Under the pieces are notes generated by a model. It did no database searches. It was not told the DNA's origin and saw only the letters and a program-made list of their open reading frames with translations. This document shows positions 54,189 through 63,860 of a stretch of DNA of 64,000 bases, in pieces (within the stretch, counting starts at the first letter, position 1; each line of letters begins with the position of its first letter). The DNA lies in contig NC_012968.1 of the NCBI RefSeq assembly GCF_000023705.1, forward strand, positions 806,001-870,000. Reading direction: 5' to 3'. The position numbers were made by a program, and so were the translations under genes. The DNA is from Methylotenera mobilis JLW8. GTDB lineage: Bacteria; Pseudomonadota; Gammaproteobacteria; Burkholderiales; Methylophilaceae.

Positions 54189-55106
54189 ATGACAGATATT
54201 CATCAAGCACATACCGCACTAGGGGATGTTGCTGCACGTACCCTATCGAACGCGACCAAAACCGTTCCGATGATGGGAACCATCACGCCGCGCTGGTTAG
54301 TGCATTTATTGCAGTGGGTACCAGTAGAGGCGGGTATTTACCGTGTAAATAAAGTTAAAGATCCAAGCGCAATTGAGGTGGATTGTTCTGCTAAAGATGA
54401 GCGTGACATTCCGGCAACTTTTGTTGATTACGAAGAGTGGGGCCGCGAGTACGTGCTTAATGCAGTGAATACAGCTGTGGATGTGCATACGCGCGTTTCT
54501 GATTTATACAGCAGCCCGCATAACCAAATTAAAGAGCAATTGCGCTTGACCATTGAAACGGTGAAAGAGCGCCAAGAGAGCGAACTGATTAACAATAAAG
54601 AATATGGTTTATTGAACAATATTGTTGACTCACAAAAAGTGAAGTCACGTACTGGCTTCCCTACACCGGATGACTTTGATGAGTTACTTTCTAAAGTATG
54701 GAAAGAGCCGGCATTCTTCTTGGCGCATCCGCAAGCTATCGCGGCATTTGGTCGTGAGTGCACACGTCGCGGCGTGCCACCACCAACCGTAGCATTGTTT
54801 GGCTCACAATTTATCACATGGCGCGGCGTGCCGATTATCCCTTGCGATAAATTGAAAGTGACTAACGGTAAAACCAATATTCTATTGTTGCGCACAGGTG
54901 AAAGCCGTCAAGGTGTGGTGGGCTTGTATCAGCCTAACTTGCCTGGTCAACAAAGCATGGGGCTATCTGTGCGTTTTATGGGCATTAACCACAAAGCGAT
55001 TGCATCGTACTTGGTTTCACTCTATTGCTCATTAGCGGTGCTGACCGATGACGCGATTGCAGTGTTGGAAAACGTTGATGTAGGCAACTACTATGACTAC
55101 AAGTAA
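54189..55106 (+). CDS. family 2A encapsulin nanocompartment shell protein
   Basis: 305 residues with the pattern of SrpI-like family 2A encapsulins, which have the HK97 capsid fold and self-assemble into protein shells. Visible cues are the N-terminal ALGDVAARTLSNATKT, TPRWLVHLLQWVPVEAGIYR, LINNKEYGLLNN, GFPTPDDFDELLSKVW and FFLAHPQAIAAFGRE. The C-terminal part includes VALFGSQFITWRGVPIIPCDK and GLSVRFMGINHKAIASYLVS. No cyclic-nucleotide-binding insertion is present, which argues for 2A rather than 2B. AGGAG precedes the ATG. Cargo should be the cysteine desulfurase overlapping its 3' end by 14 bases. Confidence 0.9.
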   Translation: MTDIHQAHTALGDVAARTLSNATKTVPMMGTITPRWLVHLLQWVPVEAGIYRVNKVKDPSAIEVDCSAKDERDIPATFVDYEEWGREYVLNAVNTAVDVHTRVSDLYSSPHNQIKEQLRLTIETVKERQESELINNKEYGLLNNIVDSQKVKSRTGFPTPDDFDELLSKVWKEPAFFLAHPQAIAAFGRECTRRGVPPPTVALFGSQFITWRGVPIIPCDKLKVTNGKTNILLLRTGESRQGVVGLYQPNLPGQQSMGLSVRFMGINHKAIASYLVSLYCSLAVLTDDAIAVLENVDVGNYYDYK

Positions 55107-56916
55107 TGGATATGCACCTGCATTAGGTGACTTATCTTCTTTTGAGCCTGAGGCGATACTGGCCTCTTTGCCCGGGGAGCATCCACATATGGCTACTGGC
55201 CTTGCCATTGGCAGGCAGGCTAGTGAAACTGGGCACCTTGATGTTGCCGAGTTAAGCCGTATTGCCAATGAGTTGTATGCAGATGGCTTCCCTGCGGGGG
55301 CGCCTTTTGCTCAGAGAGAAGAGTTTCCATCTAATGCTTCTTTAAACCCAGTGGTGGTGAATGCGGTCTTGCCAAGCGCCAATATTATTTCTGACCCAGT
55401 GCAAACGTCTGCTCCGTCAGCCTTATCGGCATTGCCTAGTGCTTTATCTGGTGCACTGCAAAATGTTTCGACTGGTGCTGAGTTTGCAACGCTCAATCAA
55501 ATCATAGGCGGCATTTATGATCCTTATCATCTGGAGCTAAATCAGCTCATTGATGACTTGGGTGTTAACTCAAATGCATCAGACAGCAATGCTGCTAGCC
55601 ATGACGCATCACCTTATTATTTTTTGCAAGGTGCAACACCGCAGCATGATGCATCTGCAGATAGTCAAGTGGCCAGCCAAGCTGCCAGTGCACATCCGCC
55701 ATTTGATGTGCATTCAGTGCGTAAGGACTTTCCTATATTGCGCGAGTTGGTAAATGGCCGTCCGCTGGTCTGGTTTGATAACGCGGCGACTACGCAAAAA
55801 CCCCAGGCAGTGATAGATAGAATCTCTTACTTTTACCAGCATGAGAACTCTAATATTCATCGCGCCGCACATGAATTGGCAGCACGTGCTACCGATGCTT
55901 ACGAAAGTGCACGTGAAGCGGTGAGACGTTTCATTAATGCACCGTCAGTAGATAACATTATTTTTGTGCGAGGTACCACGGAAGCGATTAATCTAGTCGC
56001 TAAAACTTGGGGTAGAAAGCATATTGGCGAAGGTGACGAGATTGTGATTTCACACCTGGAGCATCACGCCAATATTGTGCCGTGGCAACAGTTATGTCAG
56101 GAAACTGGCGCCAAATTAAAAGTGGCACCGGTAGATGATAGTGGGCAGGTGTTGTTAGCCGAGTATCAAAAACTGTTAACATCGCGTGTGAAATTGGTTT
56201 CATTTACCCAAGTGTCAAATGCCTTGGGGACGGTGACGCCAGCGGCTGAAATGATACAAATGGCACACCGTGCAGGCGCTAAAGTGCTGCTGGATGGTGC
56301 GCAGTCAGTGTCGCATATGCGCAGCGATGTTCAAACCTTGAGTCCTGATTTCTTTGTGTTCTCCGGGCATAAAGTGTTTGGCCCTACCGGTATTGGCGCG
56401 CTGTATGGTAAACCTGAAGTGTTGAATGATATGCCGGCATGGCAGGGCGGCGGCAATATGATTCAAGATGTGACCTTTGATAAGACGGTTTACCATGAAG
56501 CCCCAGCTAAATTTGAGGCGGGTACAGGTAATATTGCAGATGCCGTAGGGTTAGGCGCTGCACTTGAGTACGTAGAGCGCATTGGCATTGATAACATTGC
56601 GCGCTATGAGCATGATTTATTGGTATATGCCACGGCCGCGATGCAAAAAGTGCCTGGCCTGCATTTTATTGGCACAGCCAAAGACAAGGCTAGCGTGTTG
56701 TCTTTCAAGCTGGATGGCTTTAAAAGTGAAGAAGTCGGCGCGGCTTTGAATCAAGAGGGTATTGCAGTGCGCTCAGGTCATCATTGCGCACAGCCAATTT
56801 TACGTCGATTTGGCGTAGAAACAACGGTTCGACCATCGCTTGCGTTTTATAACACTACCGCTGAAGTTGATTTGATGGTGAGTGTGCTATTGCGCTTGGC
56901 TTCGCAGCGTGCCTAG
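55093..56916 (+). CDS. encapsulin-associated cysteine desulfurase (SufS-like) with N-terminal cargo-loading extension
   Basis: 607 residues, PLP-dependent, removing sulfur from L-cysteine to give alanine and an enzyme persulfide. Residues about 230-607 are a SufS-class desulfurase (usually about 410): VWFDNAATTQKPQAV, the SHLEHHANIVPW histidine, the PLP lysine K427 in FSGHKVFGP, and the sulfur-accepting C565 in VRSGHHCAQP. Residues 1 to about 225 are an Ala/Ser-rich, probably disordered extension with short conserved-looking islands (VAELSRIANELYADGF, about 50-65; YDPYHLELNQLIDDL, about 140-156; SPYYFLQGA). In known family 2A systems this type of extension directs the enzyme into the shell. 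Its ATG overlaps the encapsulin gene's end. Confidence 0.92.
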   Translation: MTTSNGYAPALGDLSSFEPEAILASLPGEHPHMATGLAIGRQASETGHLDVAELSRIANELYADGFPAGAPFAQREEFPSNASLNPVVVNAVLPSANIISDPVQTSAPSALSALPSALSGALQNVSTGAEFATLNQIIGGIYDPYHLELNQLIDDLGVNSNASDSNAASHDASPYYFLQGATPQHDASADSQVASQAASAHPPFDVHSVRKDFPILRELVNGRPLVWFDNAATTQKPQAVIDRISYFYQHENSNIHRAAHELAARATDAYESAREAVRRFINAPSVDNIIFVRGTTEAINLVAKTWGRKHIGEGDEIVISHLEHHANIVPWQQLCQETGAKLKVAPVDDSGQVLLAEYQKLLTSRVKLVSFTQVSNALGTVTPAAEMIQMAHRAGAKVLLDGAQSVSHMRSDVQTLSPDFFVFSGHKVFGPTGIGALYGKPEVLNDMPAWQGGGNMIQDVTFDKTVYHEAPAKFEAGTGNIADAVGLGAALEYVERIGIDNIARYEHDLLVYATAAMQKVPGLHFIGTAKDKASVLSFKLDGFKSEEVGAALNQEGIAVRSGHHCAQPILRRFGVETTVRPSLAFYNTTAEVDLMVSVLLRLASQRA

Positions 56917-56960
56917 TTGTGTGTGGAATGTAGTGGTAGAACTAGTGCTGTAAAAGACTT

Positions 56961-56998
56961 AACCCTGAATATAGGAGACTATATTCAGGGTTAATGTT
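56961..56998. terminator. terminator after desulfurase gene
   Basis: Perfect 13-bp stem AACCCTGAATATA / TATATTCAGGGTT with a 6-base loop, followed by aatgtttt. Lies between convergent genes. Confidence 0.75.
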
Positions 56999-57049
56999 TT
57001 GTAGAAGCAATAGGAAAAAGCACGCGAGGAAAAACAATAGTTAGCATCG

Positions 57050-57391
57050 TTATGCGTTGAATGGCCACCATTTCTTTTGGTTAAATGCAGATTCAATCGT
57101 TGGCTGCAACTCGTCTCTTTTAATAATATCAAACATTCTTTCTTTGGAGCCGCTAGGTATATACAGCACTTTAATGCCGCGTTTGGATGCGTAGTTTTTT
57201 ACTTTATGGGTGATGGAGTGATTGACCCACTTGGTGACTAACACGATCAATTTAGTGTTTTGTGGAATCACCTTATTACTGTCGCCGCCATTGCGACCAG
57301 ACCAGTGCTGGATATTGTCTATGCCGTAATTACCAAAAACCTCTTTGATACCATCTACTTGGTCGCCACCTACAATTAATACTGAACTCAT
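57050..57391 (-). CDS. DUF2325 protein
   Basis: 113 residues with the DUF2325 Rossmann-like layout: SSVLIVGGDQVDGIKEVF, a central charged segment with histidine (NIQHWSGRNGGDS), then LIVLVTKWVNHSITHKVKN and KRGIKVLYIPSGS. The family is small, of unknown function, sometimes annotated as dihydroorotate dehydrogenase-like. It is convergent with the desulfurase gene and upstream of the YezD-like gene on the same strand, so it may belong to the sulfur cluster. Confidence 0.75.
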   Translation of the reverse strand: MSSVLIVGGDQVDGIKEVFGNYGIDNIQHWSGRNGGDSNKVIPQNTKLIVLVTKWVNHSITHKVKNYASKRGIKVLYIPSGSKERMFDIIKRDELQPTIESAFNQKKWWPFNA

Positions 57392-57502
57392 GATAAGAGC
57401 CTCCTATTTGTGCCACACTAAATTTTGTCTAGTGCGGCCATGTATGATTGATATTGTTAAATTGAGTTAATTAAACTGCGTTTGCGTCATCTGTGTATGT
57501 TA

Positions 57503-57697
57503 TTAATCTTGCGGCAGTCTGATTTTTTCACGTTTTTCAATTTGGGTAACACGGCCTTCGTGTAAGATGATTTCTACCGAGCCGTATCCTGTGCCAAGCT
57601 TTAGCTCTTCAACTGCACGTAAAATGTTTTCTGATAAATCACGGTTTTTATAGTTACTGATTGTTGTCGTTTTATGTTGTACTTGGTTGAGTGACAT
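57503..57697 (-). CDS. YezD-like small protein (DUF2292)
   Basis: 64 residues; the C-terminal half fits the YezD/DUF2292 pattern: LRAVEELKLGTGYGSVEIILHEGRVTQIEKREKIR, predicted beta-hairpin around a short helix. YezD-like proteins are often encoded beside sulfate, sulfonate or cysteine genes, from general knowledge; their function is unresolved. aaggag precedes the ATG (57704-57709 on the minus strand). Located upstream of DUF2325 on the same strand, about 110 bases apart. Confidence 0.65.
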   Translation of the reverse strand: MSLNQVQHKTTTISNYKNRDLSENILRAVEELKLGTGYGSVEIILHEGRVTQIEKREKIRLPQD

Positions 57698-58139
57698 GAT
57701 TTCTCCTTCAAAATATAAGTAATTGCAATGACCACACTGTATAGGGCTTATCTAACAATTAAAAATAATTTAAATTTATATTTTTATAACTAAAAAGAAT
57801 ATAAAGGCGGGCGTATGTATTGGGTCTGGCTGAGAGTAAAGTGCGGTGGGTGTTATTGACAGTAGCCATCACTTTACATATGTCCCCACGCTGGGCGTGT
57901 GATTCAGGCCGATTTTGCTGATTGCTTAAAATTGCTCCTATTCGTAGATTCATAAGCGCTCCAGTCACTTAGCGTTTATATCCCCATGCCTCCCACAATG
58001 TTATCCACAGAAATTGTGGAATGTTGTTTGTGAATAGGTAACAGTGGTAAGCACTATTGATGTTCGGCTTAAATCAGCACATTGCAACACTTGATATCAA
58101 CATATAATGGATGCGTTACCTATTTAATGTGCACGAACC
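57698..58139. other. 442-base intergenic region with DnaA-box repeat
   Basis: Divergent region between the YezD-like gene and the ATPase gene. It contains one copy of a 64-base repeat (57961-58024, listed separately). A 69-codon minus-strand frame at 57759-57968 lacks family features and a good ribosome binding site, so I do not call it. The rest shows nothing recognisable. Confidence 0.5.
57961..58024. repeat. 64-base repeat copy 1 with DnaA-box sequence
   Basis: Contains TTATCCACA (58001-58009), a consensus DnaA box, in the loop of a hairpin CCACAAT/ATTGTGG (57993-57999, 58013-58019). A second copy with about 87% identity and no gaps lies 1224 bases downstream at 59185. Confidence 0.85.
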
Positions 58140-59051
58140 ATGACGAACACACTATTAGCCCCTGAGCAGATTGAGCGTCTGCTTACCTCACTTGATAGGA
58201 TTGCCTCAGCATTGGAGGCATCGCCATCTAGTCAACATGAACAAGCCATCGATTTTTCACAAGCCTTTGCTTACCGTTGGCAGCGCAATAGCGGCATCAA
58301 TCATGTGCCTCATTTAACGCCGGTTACTGCACCGCAACTGATCGCGTTTAATCAACTATGCAATATTGAGCAGCAGGTAGCCCGGCTGCAGCAGAATACC
58401 TTACAGTTTGTACATGGCTATCCCGCGAATAACGCCTTGATGACGGGTGCTAGGGGCACAGGTAAGTCTTCTCTAGTACGTGCCTGCTTGCATGCCTTTC
58501 ATCAGCAAGGGCTGCGTTTGATTGAGGTAGAAAAGCAACACTTGGATGATTTACCGCTGATTATCGAGCTGGTTCGTCAACGTCCGGAACGTTTTATTGT
58601 ATTTTGCGATGATTTGTCATTTGAAGATGGTGAGCATCATTACAAGGCCTTAAAAACTGTGCTGGATGGGTCTGTTGCCGGCGCGGCCGCCAATGTGCTG
58701 ATTTATGCCACCTCTAATCGCAGACATCTGGTGACGGAGAAAATGGCAGATAATTTAGAGCTACGTAAAGATAGCCAAGGTGAGATACACCCAGGCGATA
58801 GTTTAGAAGAAAAGATATCCCTGTCAGACCGGTTTGGTTTGCGCCTACATTTCTACAGCTTCAGTCAGGATGAATATTTGACGGCGGTGACGCAGTGGGT
58901 AAGCAACTTTGGCTTTTCCATGGACGACAACGTGCGCGAAGAAGCATTGCGCTGGGCGACCGAGCATGGCTCCAGATCTGGCCGCATTGCTTTACAGTTT
59001 GCGCGTGATTATGCTGGGCGCGCACTGTTAAAAAATGCGGTGAAAATATAA
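58140..59051 (+). CDS. DUF815-family AAA+ ATPase
   Basis: 303 residues. After an N-terminal helical region (about 1-95), the P-loop is GARGTGKSSLVRA (about 102-114). Walker B is FIVFCDDLSFEDGEHHYKAL, and a sensor segment VLIYATSNRRHLV follows, typical of DUF815 ATPases. A C-terminal lid holds LSDRFGLRLHFYSF and EEALRWATEHGSRSGRIALQ. The family resembles DnaC/DnaA-like AAA+ proteins; its role is unclear. The gene lies between the two DnaA-box repeats. Confidence 0.85.
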   Translation: MTNTLLAPEQIERLLTSLDRIASALEASPSSQHEQAIDFSQAFAYRWQRNSGINHVPHLTPVTAPQLIAFNQLCNIEQQVARLQQNTLQFVHGYPANNALMTGARGTGKSSLVRACLHAFHQQGLRLIEVEKQHLDDLPLIIELVRQRPERFIVFCDDLSFEDGEHHYKALKTVLDGSVAGAAANVLIYATSNRRHLVTEKMADNLELRKDSQGEIHPGDSLEEKISLSDRFGLRLHFYSFSQDEYLTAVTQWVSNFGFSMDDNVREEALRWATEHGSRSGRIALQFARDYAGRALLKNAVKI

Positions 59052-59464
59052 TAAATGAACAAAGCTGAACTTTAACCGGTGGAGCGTTGCTGTGCATATC
59101 ATTGCGTATTCAGCCGCAATCATTTAATTCAGCGTGCCTGCCGCTTTGTCTAAAAATGCTTCTTTTTAGCGTTTTCTATTCTCACCAGTGACTTAGCTTG
59201 CCTATCCCCATGCACCCCACAATGTTATCCACAGAAATTGTGGAGTGAAACCGCATGATAGCTAGCTATTTAGCTAGCTTCAGGTGTGAATATCATAAAT
59301 ATTATATTGCGCTAATTAATATTTAACAGAGGCGCTAATTTTTAATAGAATCCAGCGCAAAAAGGTGAATTAGTTTTATAAAATAGCGCCAGATAAATTA
59401 CACTTCTAGATTAAATTACACTTGCAAAAATACACTCGCAGTATCCAACGTTAAAGGCTAATCA
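59052..59464. promoter_or_regulatory. leader of parE with repeat copy 2 and palindrome
   Basis: 413 non-coding bases. Holds repeat copy 2 (59185-59248) and, 11 bases later, a palindrome AGCTAGCTA tt TAGCTAGCT (59260-59279). The parE promoter should lie between 59280 and 59440, AT-rich; no clear hexamers. Confidence 0.45.
59185..59248. repeat. 64-base repeat copy 2 with DnaA-box sequence
   Basis: Gap-free counterpart of 57961-58024. It also contains TTATCCACA (59225-59233) and the CCACAAT/ATTGTGG stem. The conserved core runs cccacaatg to attgtgga without change. Confidence 0.85.
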
Positions 59465-61450
59465 ATGGCAGAAAAAGAATACGATGCAGACTCGGTAAAG
59501 GTGTTAAGGGGGCTGGAGCCTGTACGTGCCAGACCCGGTATGTATACCCGAACTGACTCTCCTACGCATATTGTTCAAGAGGTAATTGATAACGCGGCAG
59601 ATGAGGCCTTAGGTGGGCATGCTACCAACATTGAGGTCACCGTGTATAAAGACGGTGCGGTAGAGGTGACGGATAATGGTCGCGGTATTCCTGTCGAGAT
59701 TCCCAAAGGGGAAACACAGCCAGCAGTGGAGCTAGTGTTCGTACAGCTGCATGCCGGCGGCAAGTTTGATAAAGAGGATGAAAACAGCTCCTACCGCTTC
59801 TCAGGCGGTTTGCATGGGGTGGGTGTCTCTGTTACTAATGCATTATCCACACGCTTGGAAGTAAAAGTGAAGCGTGGCGGCAAGGTGCATGGTCTTATTT
59901 TTGAAAATGGTCACTGTGTTGAGCCTTTAGCCGAGGTAGGTAAGTGTCTGAAGCGCGATACTGGTACCACGGTGAAGTGTTGGCCAGATCCTAAGTACTT
60001 TGACTCTCCTAAGGTGTCGATTCAGCAGTTAGAACACCTGATTAAATCAAAAGCCGTTTTACTGCGTGGTGTGAGTGTTTCGCTTTCAATAGAAGGGACT
60101 GATGGCTTTGAAGAGCGTACTTGGACTTATGCAGATGGCTTACCGCAATATCTGGATGAACTGATTGGCGAGCGTGAAATAGCAGATGATGAAGTGCCGG
60201 TGCCTATCATTGCTGGTGAGTTTTATCATCAGGAAAACACGGACGGAATCTCCAAAGGTGAAGGCGCCATTTGGGCATTATCTTTTGGGCCAGGCGGTGG
60301 CCGCGGCGAATCTTATGTGAATCTGATTCCTACTCTCTCAGGTGGCACGCACGAGGCAGGCATGCGTAACGGCGTGTTTGAAGCTGTAAAGTCGTTTATG
60401 GAGCATCACAGCATGATGCAACGTGGCGTCAAAGTGTCGTCAGAAGACGTGTGGAATAACGTTTACTACGTACTGGCAGCTAAAGTGCTGGACCCGCAAT
60501 TCCAAGGCCAAACCAAAGAAAAATTGACCAATCGCGACGCGATGAAAATGGTGGCATCGGCGGTGAAGCCGATGATGGAAACCTGGCTCACGCAAAACGT
60601 AGACCATGCTAAACGTATTTCTGATTTGGTGAATCGGAGTGCGGCAGCGCGCAATAAATCCACGCAGAAAATTGAAAAGCGTAAAACCACAGGCATTAAC
60701 CTGATGCCAGCCAAACTCACAGACTGTGAAGCAGCGGGCACGATGGAGGCTGAGCTGTTCTTAGTGGAGGGCGACTCGGCAGGTGGCAGCGCGAAGATGG
60801 GGCGTAATAACGAGTTTCAGTCTTTGTTGCCACTGCGCGGTAAAGTATTGAATACTTGGGAGGTGGATGCTGGACGTATCTTTGCTAACTCAGAAGTGCA
60901 TGACATTTTTGTCGCCTTGGGTATAGAGCCACATACGTTAAAAGACAACCCGGATTTTTCTGGCCTGCGCTACGGTAAATTATGTATTTTATCTGATGCG
61001 GACGTCGATGGTTCGCATATTCAAGTGCTGCTACTGACTATGCTGTTGAGGCACGCGCCTAAGCTGATTGAGCGCGGGCATGTGTATATTTCCCAGCCGC
61101 CGCTATATCGGATTGATGTGCCTGCACAAGGCAAGAACAAGCCTTTGCGTAAAATCTATGTTTCAGATGATGTTGAAAAAATGTCGATGATAGAAAAGCT
61201 TAAGCGTGAAGGCATTGCTGAAGAAAAACTCAGTATTCAGCGTTTTAAAGGGCTAGGGGAAATGAACCCGGAGCAGTTATGGGAAACCACGCTTTGCCCT
61301 GATACTAGACGTTTGATACAGGTACGCTTACCTGAAGGCGAGGTAAGCGAGGCGCTGAAAATGTTTGATATGCTCATGGCCAAAAATGAGTCAGCATCTA
61401 GAAAAGAGTGGATGGAACGCCGCGGTAATGATGTGGAGGCTGACGTTTAA
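59465..61450 (+). CDS. parE: DNA topoisomerase IV subunit B
   Basis: ATPase subunit of topoisomerase IV, which decatenates daughter chromosomes. The 661 residues have the GHKL ATPase site (NAADEALGG and [10 protein letters not shown], then [16 protein letters not shown]), the transducer domain, the TOPRIM motif [16 protein letters not shown], and a DADVDGSHI metal site. ParE rather than GyrB is indicated by the short length (GyrB is about 800) and by the partner gene directly after. The stop overlaps the parC ATG (TAATG). Confidence 0.95.
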   Translation: MAEKEYDADSVKVLRGLEPVRARPGMYTRTDSPTHIVQEVIDNAADEALGGHATNIEVTVYKDGAVEVTDNGRGIPVEIPKGETQPAVELVFVQLHAGGKFDKEDENSSYRFSGGLHGVGVSVTNALSTRLEVKVKRGGKVHGLIFENGHCVEPLAEVGKCLKRDTGTTVKCWPDPKYFDSPKVSIQQLEHLIKSKAVLLRGVSVSLSIEGTDGFEERTWTYADGLPQYLDELIGEREIADDEVPVPIIAGEFYHQENTDGISKGEGAIWALSFGPGGGRGESYVNLIPTLSGGTHEAGMRNGVFEAVKSFMEHHSMMQRGVKVSSEDVWNNVYYVLAAKVLDPQFQGQTKEKLTNRDAMKMVASAVKPMMETWLTQNVDHAKRISDLVNRSAAARNKSTQKIEKRKTTGINLMPAKLTDCEAAGTMEAELFLVEGDSAGGSAKMGRNNEFQSLLPLRGKVLNTWEVDAGRIFANSEVHDIFVALGIEPHTLKDNPDFSGLRYGKLCILSDADVDGSHIQVLLLTMLLRHAPKLIERGHVYISQPPLYRIDVPAQGKNKPLRKIYVSDDVEKMSMIEKLKREGIAEEKLSIQRFKGLGEMNPEQLWETTLCPDTRRLIQVRLPEGEVSEALKMFDMLMAKNESASRKEWMERRGNDVEADV

Positions 61451-63735
61451 TGGATACCAGTATGTTAGAAAATAATAACGAAGAAAATGCAGTGCCGATT
61501 GGCGAGTATGCTGAAGAAGCCTATCTAGCCTACGCAGTATCCGTGGTAAAAGGACGCGCTTTACCATCAGTAGAAGACGGTCAAAAGCCGGTGCAACGCC
61601 GCATTCTATATGCAATGAAAGAAATGGGGCTGGTCGCTGGCGTGAAGCCGGTGAAGTCCGCGCGCGTGGTGGGTAACGTATTGGGTATGTACCATCCGCA
61701 TGGTGATAGTTCGGCTTACGAGGCAGCGGTGCGTTTAGCGCAAGACTTTACGCTGCGTTACCCGTTGATTGATGGCCAAGGTAACTTTGGCTCACGTGAT
61801 GGTGATGGCGCTGCGGCAATGCGTTACACTGAGATGCGTTTATCGCCGATTGCTGACTTATTATTGTCTGAAATTGACCGCGGCACTGTAGATTTTCAGA
61901 GTAACTATGATGGGGCTTTCCAGGAGCCTGTGTTGCTGCCGGCTCGTTTGCCGATGATGCTGTTGAACGGCGCATCTGGTATTGCTGTTGGTATGGCGAC
62001 AGAAATCGTGCCGCACAATATGCGCGAGATTGCAAACGCGGTGCTGCATATAATGGATAACCCGAACTGCACTACTGCCGATTTTATGCAGCATGTGCCG
62101 GGGCCAGACTTTCCGGGCGGTGGTCAGTTGATTACGCAAACTGCGGACATACTTTCTACTTACGAAACAGGCAGAGGTTCATTAAGGTTGCGTGCACGCT
62201 GGGTGGTAGAGCCAATGGCGCGTGGTCAATGGCGCATCATCATCAATGAGTTGCCACATGGCGTATCAGTAGAAACGATACAGGATGAAATTTTAGCCAT
62301 ATCCAACCCTAAGCCGAAAAAAGATAAAAAAACTATCGACCAAGATCAGTTGCTGATTAAACAGTCAGCATTGAGCATGATAGATACAGTTAAGAGTGAA
62401 GGTAAGAAGGACGTGCGCCTGATTATCGAGCCTAAGACCAGCAAGGTATCTAGTGATGAGTTGATGGCGTTCCTGTTGCTGCATACCAGTATGGAGGTCT
62501 CATGCCCGGTCAATATGGTGATGATTGGTACCGATGGGCGCCCAGCGCAAAAAGGCATGATTGCTATCTTGAAAGAGTGGATTGCATTCAGGCTGAATGT
62601 AGTGCGCAGGCGTTGCCAGTTTGACTTAGACAAAATTAATAAACGCATCCATATTTTAGAAGGGCGCATGATTGCCTTTCTGCATATTGATGAGGTGATT
62701 AAGGTGATTCGTAATTCAGATGAACCGAAAACTGATTTGATTGCAGCTTTTCAGCTTAGTGAAATCCAGGCAGAAGATATTCTGGAAATCAGATTGCGCC
62801 AGCTTGCCCGCCTAGAAGGTTTTAAGATTGAGAAAGAGCTAAAAGACTTGCGAGAAGAAGCGGATGGCTTGCAGACTATTTTAGGTAGTGATACCAAATT
62901 ACGTAGATTGACTGCTAAGGAAATCAAACAGGATGCAGAAAAGTATGGTGATGACCGCCGTACCTTGATAGAACCTGTAGAGCGCGTGCAGGGTGGACAA
63001 AAAGCCTTTGTAGTAGATGAACCGGTAACCATTCTTCTATCTAAAAACGGCTGGATTCGTGCAAGACAAGGCCACGGTGTGGAACGCGATGCAATTAGCT
63101 GGAAAGCGGGTGACAGCGAGTTTGCTGTGATTGAAACACGCACTACGCTACCTATTGTGCTGCTAGATAGCAATGGGCGCTGTTATGCGTTTGATGCGTC
63201 AACCGTGCCGGGTGGCAAGGGTGATGGTATCCCGCTCAGTTCTATCATTGAGGTACAAAATGGGGCGAAGTTAGTCCATGCACTATCAGGCAAAGATGAT
63301 GACCGCTACCTGTTTGCTACCTCGAATAGCTATGGCTTTATTGCGCCCCTAAAAGGGTTGGTAGCCAGACCTAAAGCTGGGAAAGCCTTTATGAAACCTG
63401 AAGGTAAGGCCACTATTCTGCCACCATTAGCGCTGGATGATAGAACTCATCTGGTTGTGACTTCGTCTGAGAATAAGCTCCTAGTATTCGCTGTGACCGA
63501 GATGAATGAATACCCCAATGGTGGTAAAGGGGTGCGCATCATGGATATTCCAGATAATGCCTCACTGTCTCGGCTTGAGTTAAGTAATGGGCTGTCTGCC
63601 AATATTCTGGTGAAAGGTAAAGCCAAAGTGATTGAAGGGGATGTTCTATCTAAATTCATACAAAAGCGTGCCAGAAAAGGCTACTCTGTATTAGATACTA
63701 AACCTGTGATTAAAAGGCAGGCAGGTCTGTTCTAA
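61450..63735 (+). CDS. parC: DNA topoisomerase IV subunit A
   Basis: DNA-breaking subunit of topoisomerase IV. The 761 residues start with [20 protein letters not shown] and contain [21 protein letters not shown], the quinolone-determining region. The catalytic tyrosine is in [14 protein letters not shown], and a coiled-coil gate and a reduced C-terminal beta-pinwheel follow (about 500-761). Translationally coupled to parE. Confidence 0.95.
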   Translation: MDTSMLENNNEENAVPIGEYAEEAYLAYAVSVVKGRALPSVEDGQKPVQRRILYAMKEMGLVAGVKPVKSARVVGNVLGMYHPHGDSSAYEAAVRLAQDFTLRYPLIDGQGNFGSRDGDGAAAMRYTEMRLSPIADLLLSEIDRGTVDFQSNYDGAFQEPVLLPARLPMMLLNGASGIAVGMATEIVPHNMREIANAVLHIMDNPNCTTADFMQHVPGPDFPGGGQLITQTADILSTYETGRGSLRLRARWVVEPMARGQWRIIINELPHGVSVETIQDEILAISNPKPKKDKKTIDQDQLLIKQSALSMIDTVKSEGKKDVRLIIEPKTSKVSSDELMAFLLLHTSMEVSCPVNMVMIGTDGRPAQKGMIAILKEWIAFRLNVVRRRCQFDLDKINKRIHILEGRMIAFLHIDEVIKVIRNSDEPKTDLIAAFQLSEIQAEDILEIRLRQLARLEGFKIEKELKDLREEADGLQTILGSDTKLRRLTAKEIKQDAEKYGDDRRTLIEPVERVQGGQKAFVVDEPVTILLSKNGWIRARQGHGVERDAISWKAGDSEFAVIETRTTLPIVLLDSNGRCYAFDASTVPGGKGDGIPLSSIIEVQNGAKLVHALSGKDDDRYLFATSNSYGFIAPLKGLVARPKAGKAFMKPEGKATILPPLALDDRTHLVVTSSENKLLVFAVTEMNEYPNGGKGVRIMDIPDNASLSRLELSNGLSANILVKGKAKVIEGDVLSKFIQKRARKGYSVLDTKPVIKRQAGLF

Positions 63736-63762
63736 GTTTTAGCTAAATACGGCGCTGTACGG

Positions 63763-63792
63763 CTAGGCATAGTAGATGTGAACTATGCCTAG
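63763..63792. terminator. hairpin after parC
   Basis: Perfect 11-bp stem CTAGGCATAGT / ACTATGCCTAG with an 8-base loop between convergent genes. It lacks a good U-tract, so termination strength is uncertain. Confidence 0.5.
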
Positions 63793-63860
63793 TTTGAATC
63801 ACATGCTTTAGCTGTAGATGGTGATGTTACTGCGAGATGCTTTTGGTTCGCAGTCACTGT

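Noticed and set aside
57759-57968. 69-codon minus-strand frame before the YezD-like gene
   Set aside because: No recognisable features or ribosome binding site, lies in an AT-rich leader, and partly overlaps the DnaA-box repeat.
58001-58009. Chromosomal origin of replication
   Set aside because: Only a single DnaA box is present in each of two distant repeat copies; no cluster, AT-rich unwinding element or dnaA gene is seen.
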